Assembly (NCBI GenBank): GCA_937900185.1
Contig: CALCCW010000057.1
Span: 1 to 8,107 of the forward strand
DNA length: 8,107 nt
DNA from: QQUK01 sp913009765
GTDB lineage: Bacteria; Zixibacteria; MSB-5A5; GN15; FEB-12
Direction of reading: 5' to 3'
The translations under genes and the position numbers were made by a program. The notes beneath the pieces were generated by a model. The model was not told the DNA's origin. It was given only the letters and a program-made list of their open reading frames with translations, and did no database searches. Positions within the stretch are counted from its first letter, which is position 1. Each line of letters opens with the position of its first letter. Positions 1-7,080 of this stretch are shown piece by piece.

Positions 1-3000
1 AGTAGCACCGGCAGCAATAGCATCGCCAGCAATAGGGAAGTCGAAAGGGACAAACCAACTAGGAATACCGGCAGCTAAGAGAGAAGATGTTTTTTCATTT
101 TCTAAAGGTCTCGCAACAACGATATCATCAGTTGTATTGATTTGTCTAAATTTAGAAAGGAAAGCATCGCGCTGCATGAAATCAGCAATAGAAGCAGCTT
201 GTTCCATAATATCTTCTGTGACATAGCCAACAGAGAAGTCAGGGCGATTAGAACCAGTAATAGGAAGTTCATCAACTTGTGCAGATGCGATATTCAAATC
301 AGCACAACCTGTGTTGACAATGATTGGACCAGCATTAACCGCATATGACGGGCTGGATCCAAATTCAACTGCAACAGTTGGACTGAAAGTTTGAATTTCC
401 AAACGTGGTCTGTCTACACCTAATTTGAAGTCATAAAGACCTCCATAAAGGTCAGCAAACAACATATGCATACCTTCAGTAGCTGTCATAGCTAAAGCAC
501 CTAAAACACCACGTTCTAAGGCAGAACCACCATGATCAACACGGCGATTGAAGATATTTTCACCATTACTAGTATTATAACATTCTAAGAAACCGGTACT
601 ATTAAAGATGAACAGAAGATCAGGAGCAAGTCCTGCATCATCAGGTTCACAAGTTAAAAGACCTGTATTGAAATAATTAGCACCATCAGCAGTTTTAGCA
701 CCCCAAATTTGATTACCGGTAGATCTACTGAAAGCAATCAGATCTCCGCCGGTTGGGTCTGTTGGGTTAAGCCACTGCGATAATGTTGGAGCATATATAG
801 CATTTTGATCTACAATAGGTGTAGAATATATAGCTCTATTAGTTGCTACTGGTGGGACAACATGATTACCGGTAGCAGCATCAATAGAATAGAAGAATCC
901 ATCTAAAGGATGATCGGAAACACCTAAGTCATTAGCCCAAGAAACAGCATACAAAACTCCGCCTTCATAAGCAACACCACCACGGAAACCTTCAGGATAG
1001 TTATATCCAGGTTGTAGTGGAGCAGCTAATCCGCCGGCACCTTGCAGTGTCCAGTTAATAGCACCAGTGAGAGGATCTATAGAATAAATATCACCTTCAG
1101 TGGCACCTGTTTGGGTAGAATAGAAAAGGCTGGTTCCGTCAGTAGCACCGGAAACATATGGATTTCCTGTAAGATAAACAGGATTTGTTGCCCAACCGGC
1201 ATATAAATTACCAGTTAAAGCTTCAACAGCAACAACAGCACCATCATCAGTGGAATAGTACAAGACATCCATAGCACCGTCATTTAAGACAGTCATTACG
1301 GAGAAACGTGTATCACCAAAGAGATTAGCTAATCCAACAGAAAAGAATGTACGCTGCCATATAACGGCACCGGTAGCAAAATCTATTGCACCAACGGCTC
1401 TTGAAGCACCACCGGCTATGAACATAATGTCAGTGCCACCAATATTCATAATAGTCGGGGTACAACGGACAGAAGAACTAATCAATTGTCCGTCACCTGA
1501 TGAACTATTTAAAGTATAGATAGGTGTACCGGTAGCAATATCAAATACGGTATAACTATCTGAGAATGAACATACAACTCTGTCACCATAAATGACAGGA
1601 CCTGCATAAACAACACTAGCCGGTCCGTCATAGCTCCAGTTCAAGTTCAAGTTACACCAGGCATCGCCTACTGCAAGTTGAGAAGCACCATTACGGGCTT
1701 GAGAACCTTGATATGTTGACCAACCCGCATCAGTTAGCGGATCACAAGCTCTTCCAACAAATGGAATACAACAATGTGAAGAATAGGCTACCAATCCATA
1801 GTCGTCACCAAAGGCATCAACCATAGTAAGCCAAGGATAACCAATCGGTGATAGATTAAAAGCAGAACGTGCTTCATTGTTGCTTGATCCATCATCAGTA
1901 ACTACTTCTATAATACCTGTACCAAGAGCTTCTATAACAATCCAGTAATCACCTGTGACATAAACGTCTAAGGAGTGGAAATCTACTGTTTGTAAAGCAG
2001 GATACATTACATAATCAATAACCGGAACTATAATTGAAGCAATTTCAGTTCCAGGAACGCCGCCTGCATCTGTGTATATAGAAATCTTTGAATCTTCAAG
2101 ATAAGTAGCAGGATCTCCGACATCGTATAATGCCCAGGAAACTTCATTAACTTGACAGTTTTCACCGGCACTTGTAATTCTAACACCGGCTGCATTTTGT
2201 TGTACAGTACTGGTTAGATCCCAAACATATGCGAGACCATTGTAGTAACTTTTGGTTACACAAGATGAGAATTGGTCTATACAAAGATTGGCTGAGAAGA
2301 ACCAGTTATAATCGTCACCATACAGAGCAGGTGTAGCATACCAAGTACCATTGTACATAGTACTTGAACGACCTGTGCCGGTAGTACCGTCATCACCGAG
2401 GATATATTCCCAAGATACACCGGGAACGCCATCAACAGTTACGACAATATGGAATGTTTCGTCAACAACAATTCCAACAGGGACGTTAATATACCAACCA
2501 CCGGTATATGTACCGGCAAGTAAAGTAGTTGAAAATAATGTAGTAGTACCCGGAAGACCACCATCGTCGTTAGTGATAGATACTGTTACATCTTGAGAAC
2601 TATAATTAGCATCTGCTTCATATATAACAACATCAACAGATGTTAAAGTTTCAGGACCTCCTACGTCGAAACGCATAGCACGTGACGGAATATCATCGCC
2701 AGCTGAACTAGGAGTTGAGAAAATATAGGCAGGTGCGCCATTATATTCTTGAGTATAGCAATCGGTAAATGGGATTTCCCCGCTACAGCTTTCAGAAGAC
2801 ATAACTGCTGCGTAATCTCCACCCCAGACACCACACATAGTTCCCCAACCAGTATTGAGTGGGTCGTATGTATCGTAGTAAGAGGTGCGACATTCGGTGG
2901 ATGTAGAACCGTCATCGGTAAGAATTGCAACTTCATCAGTTCCGGCACCGCTATTGTCAACAATGCGGACACCGTAGTGATATTCTTCACCATCTGAGAA

Positions 3001-3576
3001 CACCCAACCAAAACCATCGACTGGAGCATTAGGAGAGGTTGGTGAGAAATCAACTCCAAACCACTGATAGCCACTAGCTAAGTCAGAGTAAGGAATAAGA
3101 GATGAGTCTAATACAGCCCCGGGGAACCCGTTGCCGTCATCAGCCCATAAATAACACATCAAATCTGGTGTACCCACCATTGCTGAAGGGTATGGTAAAA
3201 CCCAGAAAGTATAAAGTGTACATGAATAATTTTCTTCAGTAGAAAACCGCACATTGTAGTAATTTGCATCACCTGAATCAATCATGGTCCATAAATAATA
3301 ACCACCACCATCATAAGACAGATCTTCACAAAATGATCCAAGCGGTGGGGTAGGAACTGTCTCACCAACAGGCAGTTTTTGTAAATTAACTGGTCTTGAT
3401 GCAGGTTGAGCTGGAACAATATTGATAGCACCTTTATCTGAAAGAATCGGGTTATCAACATGAGTATTAATTGGTGTTCCAATATTCAATTGCGGATTTG
3501 TATCTGAAAAAGCTGTACCTGTAAAAGCTGTTACTAAGCTTAATACGAGTACTGCAATTAACAGTCTTTTTAACAT
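1..3576 (-). CDS. Secreted multidomain protein: three beta-sandwich repeats plus PQQ-like beta-propeller (3' end missing)
   Basis: The frame is open for 1192 codons from ATG 3576 to the left edge with no stop, so the C-terminus lies outside the window. The start has a strong Shine-Dalgarno (TAAGGAGT, 3590-3583) with 7 nt between GGAG and ATG. Residues 1-24 are a Sec signal peptide (MLKRLL, hydrophobic core, AFS before D25). Three related beta-rich repeats follow, each pairing a DxGGxPGT-like motif (about 147, 337, 503) with a later DDG[ST] motif (221, 395, 561). From about 615 to 1052 there are seven PQQ/quinoprotein-like blade signatures ending in TG or NG (682, 735, 788, 837, 902, 953, 1004), for example AIDFATGAVIW and SIDPLTGAINW. 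Residues 1053-1115 (VNTGCADLNIASAQV) resemble ASH/Hydin or choice-of-anchor-D domains. Such propellers usually bind or scaffold. No catalytic residues are recognisable and I cannot assign a substrate. A surface or sorting role is inference; the anchor, if any, is in the missing end. Confidence 0.88.
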   Translation of the reverse strand, partial: MLKRLLIAVLVLSLVTAFTGTAFSDTNPQLNIGTPINTHVDNPILSDKGAINIVPAQPASRPVNLQKLPVGETVPTPPLGSFCEDLSYDGGGYYLWTMIDSGDANYYNVRFSTEENYSCTLYTFWVLPYPSAMVGTPDLMCYLWADDGNGFPGAVLDSSLIPYSDLASGYQWFGVDFSPTSPNAPVDGFGWVFSDGEEYHYGVRIVDNSGAGTDEVAILTDDGSTSTECRTSYYDTYDPLNTGWGTMCGVWGGDYAAVMSSESCSGEIPFTDCYTQEYNGAPAYIFSTPSSAGDDIPSRAMRFDVGGPETLTSVDVVIYEADANYSSQDVTVSITNDDGGLPGTTTLFSTTLLAGTYTGGWYINVPVGIVVDETFHIVVTVDGVPGVSWEYILGDDGTTGTGRSSTMYNGTWYATPALYGDDYNWFFSANLCIDQFSSCVTKSYYNGLAYVWDLTSTVQQNAAGVRITSAGENCQVNEVSWALYDVGDPATYLEDSKISIYTDAGGVPGTEIASIIVPVIDYVMYPALQTVDFHSLDVYVTGDYWIVIEALGTGIIEVVTDDGSSNNEARSAFNLSPIGYPWLTMVDAFGDDYGLVAYSSHCCIPFVGRACDPLTDAGWSTYQGSQARNGASQLAVGDAWCNLNLNWSYDGPASVVYAGPVIYGDRVVCSFSDSYTVFDIATGTPIYTLNSSSGDGQLISSSVRCTPTIMNIGGTDIMFIAGGASRAVGAIDFATGAVIWQRTFFSVGLANLFGDTRFSVMTVLNDGAMDVLYYSTDDGAVVAVEALTGNLYAGWATNPVYLTGNPYVSGATDGTSLFYSTQTGATEGDIYSIDPLTGAINWTLQGAGGLAAPLQPGYNYPEGFRGGVAYEGGVLYAVSWANDLGVSDHPLDGFFYSIDAATGNHVVPPVATNRAIYSTPIVDQNAIYAPTLSQWLNPTDPTGGDLIAFSRSTGNQIWGAKTADGANYFNTGLLTCEPDDAGLAPDLLFIFNSTGFLECYNTSNGENIFNRRVDHGGSALERGVLGALAMTATEGMHMLFADLYGGLYDFKLGVDRPRLEIQTFSPTVAVEFGSSPSYAVNAGPIIVNTGCADLNIASAQVDELPITGSNRPDFSVGYVTEDIMEQAASIADFMQRDAFLSKFRQINTTDDIVVARPLENEKTSSLLAAGIPSWFVPFDFPIAGDAIAAGAT

Positions 3577-3890
3577 TTATTTACTCCTTAAAATAAGGAA
3601 AAATAGGTTAATTCGTTTTCTTAAAATATGTACACCACCGGACCAAAAAGTCATAAGGCGGAATACGTGTCCCTGAGTGTCTAGGGCAGGGGATGTTCTT
3701 TAATTAACGAATTGTTTTTTTAATGTCCTATTATCGGAGTTGGAAAATACCTGTTCAGGGTAAATTCCTTAGTTGCGAAATTATATGAAAATTTGCTTCT
3801 GAAAACCTCTAATTTTCAGTTGGGTGTCGTTTTAAATTTCAACAAAGTTGAAATATGAACAACAAAGTATGTAGGTAGGAAGGATTTAAT

Positions 3891-4007
3891 ATGTTACCAT
3901 TTAACAGATTTAAACACGCTCTACAGAAGATACGGCCGAGCTGTCGGCTAACTAAAGCAGATTATGTTGTGACCGGAGCTGTCCGGCTTCAAATCATTAG
4001 CAAGTAA
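3891..4007 (+). CDS. Possible 38-residue basic small ORF (doubtful)
   Basis: ATG 3891 follows an AAGGA Shine-Dalgarno-like sequence (3880-3884) by 6 nt and the frame stays open for 38 codons to TAA 4005-4007. The peptide begins MLPFNRFKHALQKIRP, is rich in K and R, has one cysteine, and lacks a signal peptide or membrane segment. I recognise no family. It runs antisense to the leader of the large secreted gene, and its sequence is dictated in part by the twin hairpins, so it may be chance. No good plus-strand promoter was seen upstream. Confidence 0.15.
   Translation: MLPFNRFKHALQKIRPSCRLTKADYVVTGAVRLQIISK
3935..3986 (-). repeat. Twin hairpins with identical tetraloop in the leader
   Basis: Two perfect 5-bp GC-rich hairpins, GCCGA-GCTG-TCGGC (3935-3948) and CCGGA-GCTG-TCCGG (3973-3986) on the plus strand, have the same 4-nt loop (CAGC when read on the minus-strand transcript) and centres 38 bp apart. 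They are bracketed by GAAG (3926-3929) and CTTC (3987-3990), by GATTT (3907-3911) and AAATC (3991-3995), and by the TTTAAAC/GTTTAAA pair. A tandem protein-binding RNA element or a duplicated DNA operator are both possible. Confidence 0.5.
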
Positions 4008-4097
4008 TATAATTGTTTAAAAAGTAGGTTTAATCGTTACACAGAAAATCTGATTTGGCTCTCGGATTTTGTAGTATAACTTCACACGCTTGACCAT

Positions 4098-4125
4098 ATT
4101 ATACCCTTTTTTCTGAAATTGTCAA
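4098..4125 (-). promoter_or_regulatory. Consensus sigma-70-type promoter for the secreted propeller gene
   Basis: Read leftward, a perfect TTGACA (-35, positions 4125-4120) and a perfect TATAAT (-10, positions 4103-4098) are separated by 16 bp. Transcription should start near 4091-4092, leaving a 5' leader of about 515 nt before ATG 3576. It is the best-matching promoter in the window and points at the large secreted-protein gene. AT-rich DNA and a perfect palindrome (4132-4150) lie just upstream of the -35. Usage is inferred from the match alone. Confidence 0.8.
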
Positions 4126-4131
4126 GAACTT

Positions 4132-4150
4132 TATGGAAATTATTTCCATA
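4132..4150. repeat. 8-bp perfect palindrome upstream of the minus-strand promoter
   Basis: TATGGAAA (4132-4139), a 3-bp spacer, then TTTCCATA (4143-4150). The inner edge lies 7 bp from the -35 hexamer of the minus-strand promoter, a position suited to an activator or repressor site. It has no T-run consistent with a terminator. The binding protein is unknown. Confidence 0.35.
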
Positions 4151-4166
4151 TTATTATTATTAAATA

Positions 4167-4396
4167 CCGTGAGCGGAGGCTAAGGGGGACTTGGAGTTAA
4201 GTCAGTAGGTCGCGGTTCCGTTGGTTTGAAATCGTTAGATTTCAAAGTCGAGAAACCCGACAAACTTGCTATCTACCTGCTCTCCGCTCCGGCAAAGGGC
4301 TTGTTGATAAAGTCCAAATTGTCACTACTTGAGCAGTCAGGAACCCTTTCCTGACGATGCCTTTAGAGGGTTTTTCAACAAGCCCCAAAGCCGGAG
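4167..4396. ncRNA. Two-module inverted-repeat element: structured RNA or REP/MITE-like repeat
   Basis: Two closed stem modules lie back to back and share a few bases. Module A (4167-4292) is closed by CCG-t-GAGCGGAG (4167-4178) with CTCCGCTC-CGG (4282-4292), 11 bp with one bulge. Inside are CAG+TAGGT (4203-4210) with ATCTA+CTG (4271-4279), a perfect 9-bp stem with GTTA loop (4225-4246), and GTCG/CGAC (4247-4261). Module B (4287-4396) is closed by CTCCGGC/GCCGGAG (4287-4293 with 4390-4396), an AAA/CAAA internal loop, then 11 perfect bp GGGCTTGTTGA/TCAACAAGCCC (4297-4307 with 4375-4385), with an inner 8-bp hairpin GTCAGGAA/TTCCTGAC (4336-4355). There is no reading frame of note and it looks more GC-rich than its flanks. 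It lacks the hallmark sequences of tmRNA, SRP RNA and RNase P that I know. A G-U pair inside module A slightly favours the plus strand. TATTAT at 4155-4160 could act as a weak -10. Confidence 0.55.
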
Positions 4397-4638
4397 TCCA
4401 GAACAGGAACAAGACGGCAGATGATAAAAGAATGAATGATAGTTTTTAGATATGTTGCTTTATTTGCTCTATTCGTTTCTGCTCTGAATAACCGTTAATA
4501 CTGGATATAGAAAATTGTAGGTTGGACATTATTTTCCGACTATAAGACAGACAGGAATGTCAGTCTTACCGCAACCTATAGCTTATTGGACTGTATATCA
4601 CATATTTAGGTGAAATATAGGCAATTTGAGAGAATCTC
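4397..4638. other. Remaining intergenic DNA before sbcC
   Basis: Apart from the hairpin at 4518-4579, this AT-rich stretch holds only minor structure: a 6-bp hairpin ATATTT/AAATAT (4602-4618) and a small palindrome near 4629-4639. No reading frame with a ribosome binding site is visible. A 12-codon hydrophobic frame at 4452-4487 lacks a Shine-Dalgarno and is not called. Confidence 0.5.
4518..4579 (+). ncRNA. Compact hairpin with GGAA tetraloop upstream of sbcC
   Basis: An outer 7-bp stem TAGGTTG (4518-4524) with CAACCTA (4572-4578) encloses an inner stem TAAGAC-A-GACA (4543-4553) with TGTC-A-GTCTTA (4558-4568), a 10-bp helix with one A-A mismatch capped by GGAA (4554-4557). GGAA is a stable GNRA tetraloop only when read on the plus strand, which favours a plus-strand RNA. 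It lies about 100 bp before the sbcC start, upstream of the inferred promoter, so it may be a separate small RNA, the terminator-like end of something unseen, or a mobile palindromic repeat. No T-run follows. Confidence 0.35.
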
Positions 4639-4639
4639 T
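4629..4639. promoter_or_regulatory. Small palindrome overlapping the sbcC -35 (possible operator)
   Basis: AGAGA-a-TCTCT is a perfect 5-bp inverted repeat around one central base, and its last base is the first base of the inferred -35 hexamer. A dimeric repressor bound there would block the promoter. It is short and could be chance. Confidence 0.2.
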
Positions 4640-4666
4640 TGACTCATTTTATTTATTCTGTAGTTT
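4639..4666 (+). promoter_or_regulatory. Putative promoter of the sbcC-nuclease operon
   Basis: TTGACT (4639-4644, five of six to consensus) is followed after 16 bp by TAGTTT (4661-4666), a weak -10 with three matches. If used, transcription starts near 4672-4674, only 4-6 nt before ATG 4678, giving an essentially leaderless mRNA. This agrees with the absence of any Shine-Dalgarno before that ATG. The -10 is poor, so confidence is modest. Confidence 0.4.
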
Positions 4667-4677
4667 AGAACAGTTAT

Positions 4678-7080
4678 ATGAGAATACAATCACTTAAAAT
4701 CAGTAACTTTCGGGTTATAAAATCGGCTTCAATTGATTTTCCTGACAAAGTTATTGCTATAATCGGGAAAAACGGAGCAGGGAAATCATCTATAATTGAG
4801 GCTATTTCGTGGGCATTATATGGGAATCAAGCCGCCAGATCCGGCAAAGATGAGATAAAATCCACTTTTGCCGATGAGTCAGAAAATTGTGAAGTAAAAG
4901 TTAAGTTTTTCATTAATGAGGAACAGTTTACAGTTATTCGAAGATTAGTCGGTCGTACCAATAGAGCAGAAGTTGAGCTTTTTCGAGGTGACAAATCAGA
5001 ATCTGTCGGTGTTAATGAAACAAAAACGCACGTAGGAAATCTTTTGGGGCTTGATTGGCGGGGATATTTAAGCTCATTTTTAGCTCGTCAATCAGAACTG
5101 AATGCCCTGTCTGATTTAGTCCCGTCAAAAAGGAAAGATCATATCGCCGGTATGCTTGGAATCGAGCGGTTGGATAAAGCAATACAGACGCTCAAACAAG
5201 ACACCAAACTTTATAAAGAGAAGTCCCTCTTTTTAGAGCGGTTATTATCAGAAAAAGAAACAATTGAACGATTTATTGACGAATTACAGGCAAAACTGAA
5301 TATAATAGAGGCTCAGTTAGTACCCCAAAATCAGCTGTTTGAAGCAACGCTAAAAGAATTTGAAAAATCAAAACAGCAGTTTGAAATCTATTCTGAGAAA
5401 AAAAACAAATTCATTCAATCCGAATCTGAAATCAAAGCACAACAAAGTACCTTAGAGTACCTAAAAGTACAAAAGGATAAGCTACTAAGTGATAAAACTA
5501 AATTAGACGAGCATCAGCATCTTTTACAAGAATTGCTCAAACAGCAAGAAAAAGATAAAGAAATACCGTTAAAACTTGAACAGCTTAAAAAACAGCAAAG
5601 TAACAAAAAATACGCTGAGGATATCAAAAACCAACAGCAGACACTTTTGCAAAAGATAGAAACGAACAGCCAAAAATCAGCGAATCTTAAAACTTCACTT
5701 GAAAAATTAGAAGCACAATTCAGCAGTTTCCCAAAAGATTTAGAAAAGAGTTTACGAGAACAAAAACTCATGCGAGACGACAAAAGGTCACAATACAGCA
5801 GTTTGCAGACTGAGATTAAACGTCTGAAATTAGATATTGAAAAGCTTGACAATCAGCTGTCCAATATAGCAAATCTTAAATCAGAATCTATCTGTGAAAG
5901 ATGTCTGCGTCCTTTGGGGGAAGATTTTGAGTCGATAAAAAAACATATAGAAGATGAAATAAAGCAATTTGAGGAAAACCTGATATTAAAAACTACATCA
6001 CAAAAAGAAGTTTTAAAACAGGGTGAAGAATTAAAAATTACAATTGAGAATCTGGAAAAACAGCATAAAGCACAAATTGTCTTACGACCTGAAATTGAAT
6101 CAGTCAAAAAAGAAATAATTCAGTTTCAGCAGCTTACAAATGAATATTTACAGCGAAAAGAAGATATTTCAGACAAGCTCAAAGAGATTGGAGATATAGA
6201 TTTTGATGAAAAAGAGTTTGAAAATATAAGTTCTCAATTTGTTCGGTTTGAAGAAAATAAAAACAAGATTAATAGGTATCAGGGACAGCTTGAAAGATTG
6301 CCGAAACTTATTGATGATATTGATAAAACAAATTCCAAGATAGAAACAACCCAAAAAATAATTGATGAAGAGGTTAGAAACTTAGATTTAATCGGATATT
6401 CTGAATTAGAATTTGGTAAAGTAACCGAAAAATTTAATCAGTCTCAGAATAAACATGAAGAGTCTAAAAACAAATTATTTGAGATAAAAAAAGAAATAGA
6501 ACTAACTGCTCTTTCTTTACAAGAAAAACAGAATCAGCAGGAAATGTTTAAAAAATCTGAAAAAGAGTTTGAGGAAAATAAAACTGCTCATTATTACGGC
6601 GAAAAATTAAGCTCTCTCTTTACATTATATAGACATGATTTGATTGCCTCTATCAGACCAACTCTTGCCGACCTTTCATCACGCTTATTTAATGAGATGA
6701 GCGGTAATAAATACAATCTAGTTGAATTGGATGAAAAATATGAATTACGGGTAATGGACGATGGGCAGTTTTATGGAGTTGAGCGTTTTTCTGGCGGGGA
6801 AAAAGATCTTGCCAATCTCTGTTTGCGGTTAGCTATTTCATTGTCATTAACAGAAACCGCCGGGCTGAGCCGTTCATTTATTATTTTAGATGAAGTTTTT
6901 GGGTCACAGGATAATGAACGAAAGGACCTTATTCTATCTGCGTTGGCAAATTTGAAAAATAGGTTCCCTCAAATAATTCTCATTACTCATATTGAAGATA
7001 TCAAAGACGGTGTTGAACAGATTATCGAGGTAAAACAAAACGAGTCCGGTTATTCCGAGGTGGTTGTAAATGGTTCATAA
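4678..7080 (+). CDS. sbcC: SbcC/Rad50-like SMC-family ATPase of DNA double-strand break processing
   Basis: This 800-residue protein has the full SbcC/Rad50 plan. An N-terminal ATPase lobe carries Walker A GKNGAGKSS (30-38) and the Q-loop FLARQ (Q138). Two long K/E/Q-rich coiled-coil arms (about 160-400 and 415-645) flank a zinc-hook CERC (C406, C409). A C-terminal lobe has the ABC signature FSGGEKD (704-710), Walker B with IILDE (735-739), D-loop GSQD (742-745) and H-loop His771. In the family, ATP-driven dimers with the nuclease SbcD/Mre11 open and trim DNA ends and hairpins in the cytoplasm. All key residues are present, so it should be active. It is shorter than E. coli SbcC (about 1048), mainly through shorter coils. 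The MRIQSLKISNFR start is typical of the family although no Shine-Dalgarno precedes it. No sbcD lies immediately upstream; instead a nuclease gene overlaps the 3' end by 11 nt. A stand-alone Rad50-like ATPase is the alternative. Confidence 0.9.
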   Translation: MRIQSLKISNFRVIKSASIDFPDKVIAIIGKNGAGKSSIIEAISWALYGNQAARSGKDEIKSTFADESENCEVKVKFFINEEQFTVIRRLVGRTNRAEVELFRGDKSESVGVNETKTHVGNLLGLDWRGYLSSFLARQSELNALSDLVPSKRKDHIAGMLGIERLDKAIQTLKQDTKLYKEKSLFLERLLSEKETIERFIDELQAKLNIIEAQLVPQNQLFEATLKEFEKSKQQFEIYSEKKNKFIQSESEIKAQQSTLEYLKVQKDKLLSDKTKLDEHQHLLQELLKQQEKDKEIPLKLEQLKKQQSNKKYAEDIKNQQQTLLQKIETNSQKSANLKTSLEKLEAQFSSFPKDLEKSLREQKLMRDDKRSQYSSLQTEIKRLKLDIEKLDNQLSNIANLKSESICERCLRPLGEDFESIKKHIEDEIKQFEENLILKTTSQKEVLKQGEELKITIENLEKQHKAQIVLRPEIESVKKEIIQFQQLTNEYLQRKEDISDKLKEIGDIDFDEKEFENISSQFVRFEENKNKINRYQGQLERLPKLIDDIDKTNSKIETTQKIIDEEVRNLDLIGYSELEFGKVTEKFNQSQNKHEESKNKLFEIKKEIELTALSLQEKQNQQEMFKKSEKEFEENKTAHYYGEKLSSLFTLYRHDLIASIRPTLADLSSRLFNEMSGNKYNLVELDEKYELRVMDDGQFYGVERFSGGEKDLANLCLRLAISLSLTETAGLSRSFIILDEVFGSQDNERKDLILSALANLKNRFPQIILITHIEDIKDGVEQIIEVKQNESGYSEVVVNGS

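Larger units (their letters stand above)
3577..4091 (-). promoter_or_regulatory. Long structured 5' leader of the secreted propeller gene
   Basis: This 515-nt stretch between the promoter and ATG 3576 has no convincing gene on the minus strand. It is rich in inverted repeats: an AAAATC/GATTTT stem near the 5' end (4045-4070); a 7-bp TTTAAAC/GTTTAAA repeat (3909-3915 with 4015-4021) enclosing two GC-rich hairpins; an 8-bp stem with a 3-nt loop (3836-3854); a 7-bp stem (3799-3805 with 3813-3819); and a long-range AATTCGTT/AACGAATT pair (3610-3617 with 3706-3713). It ends in the Shine-Dalgarno. A cis-regulatory RNA such as a riboswitch, thermosensor or protein-binding leader is possible. I do not recognise a known class, and a second internal promoter cannot be excluded. 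Confidence 0.5.

Noticed and set aside
2351..3482. Several 60-140-codon open frames on either strand inside the large minus-strand gene (for example 2351-2596, 2661-3074, 2749-2997, 3282-3482), and 142-348.
   Set aside because: They lie wholly inside the continuous 1192-codon frame with its signal peptide and domain motifs, and lack ribosome binding sites or recognisable products.
4167..4396. tmRNA, SRP RNA or RNase P RNA.
   Set aside because: None of the conserved landmark sequences of these RNAs was found on either strand.
4452..4487. Short hydrophobic frame MLLYLLYSFLL.
   Set aside because: No ribosome binding site, only 11 residues in AT-rich DNA, likely chance.
4591..4610. Possible LexA (SOS) box, starting CTGTATAT.
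   Set aside because: Only the first half-site CTGT is present; the matching ACAG after eight bases is absent.
5514..6354. Minus-strand open frames of 61-112 codons inside sbcC.
   Set aside because: They are antisense to the K/E/Q-rich coiled-coil, whose codons rarely produce stops on the opposite strand; the products are biased S/F/L/C sequences.
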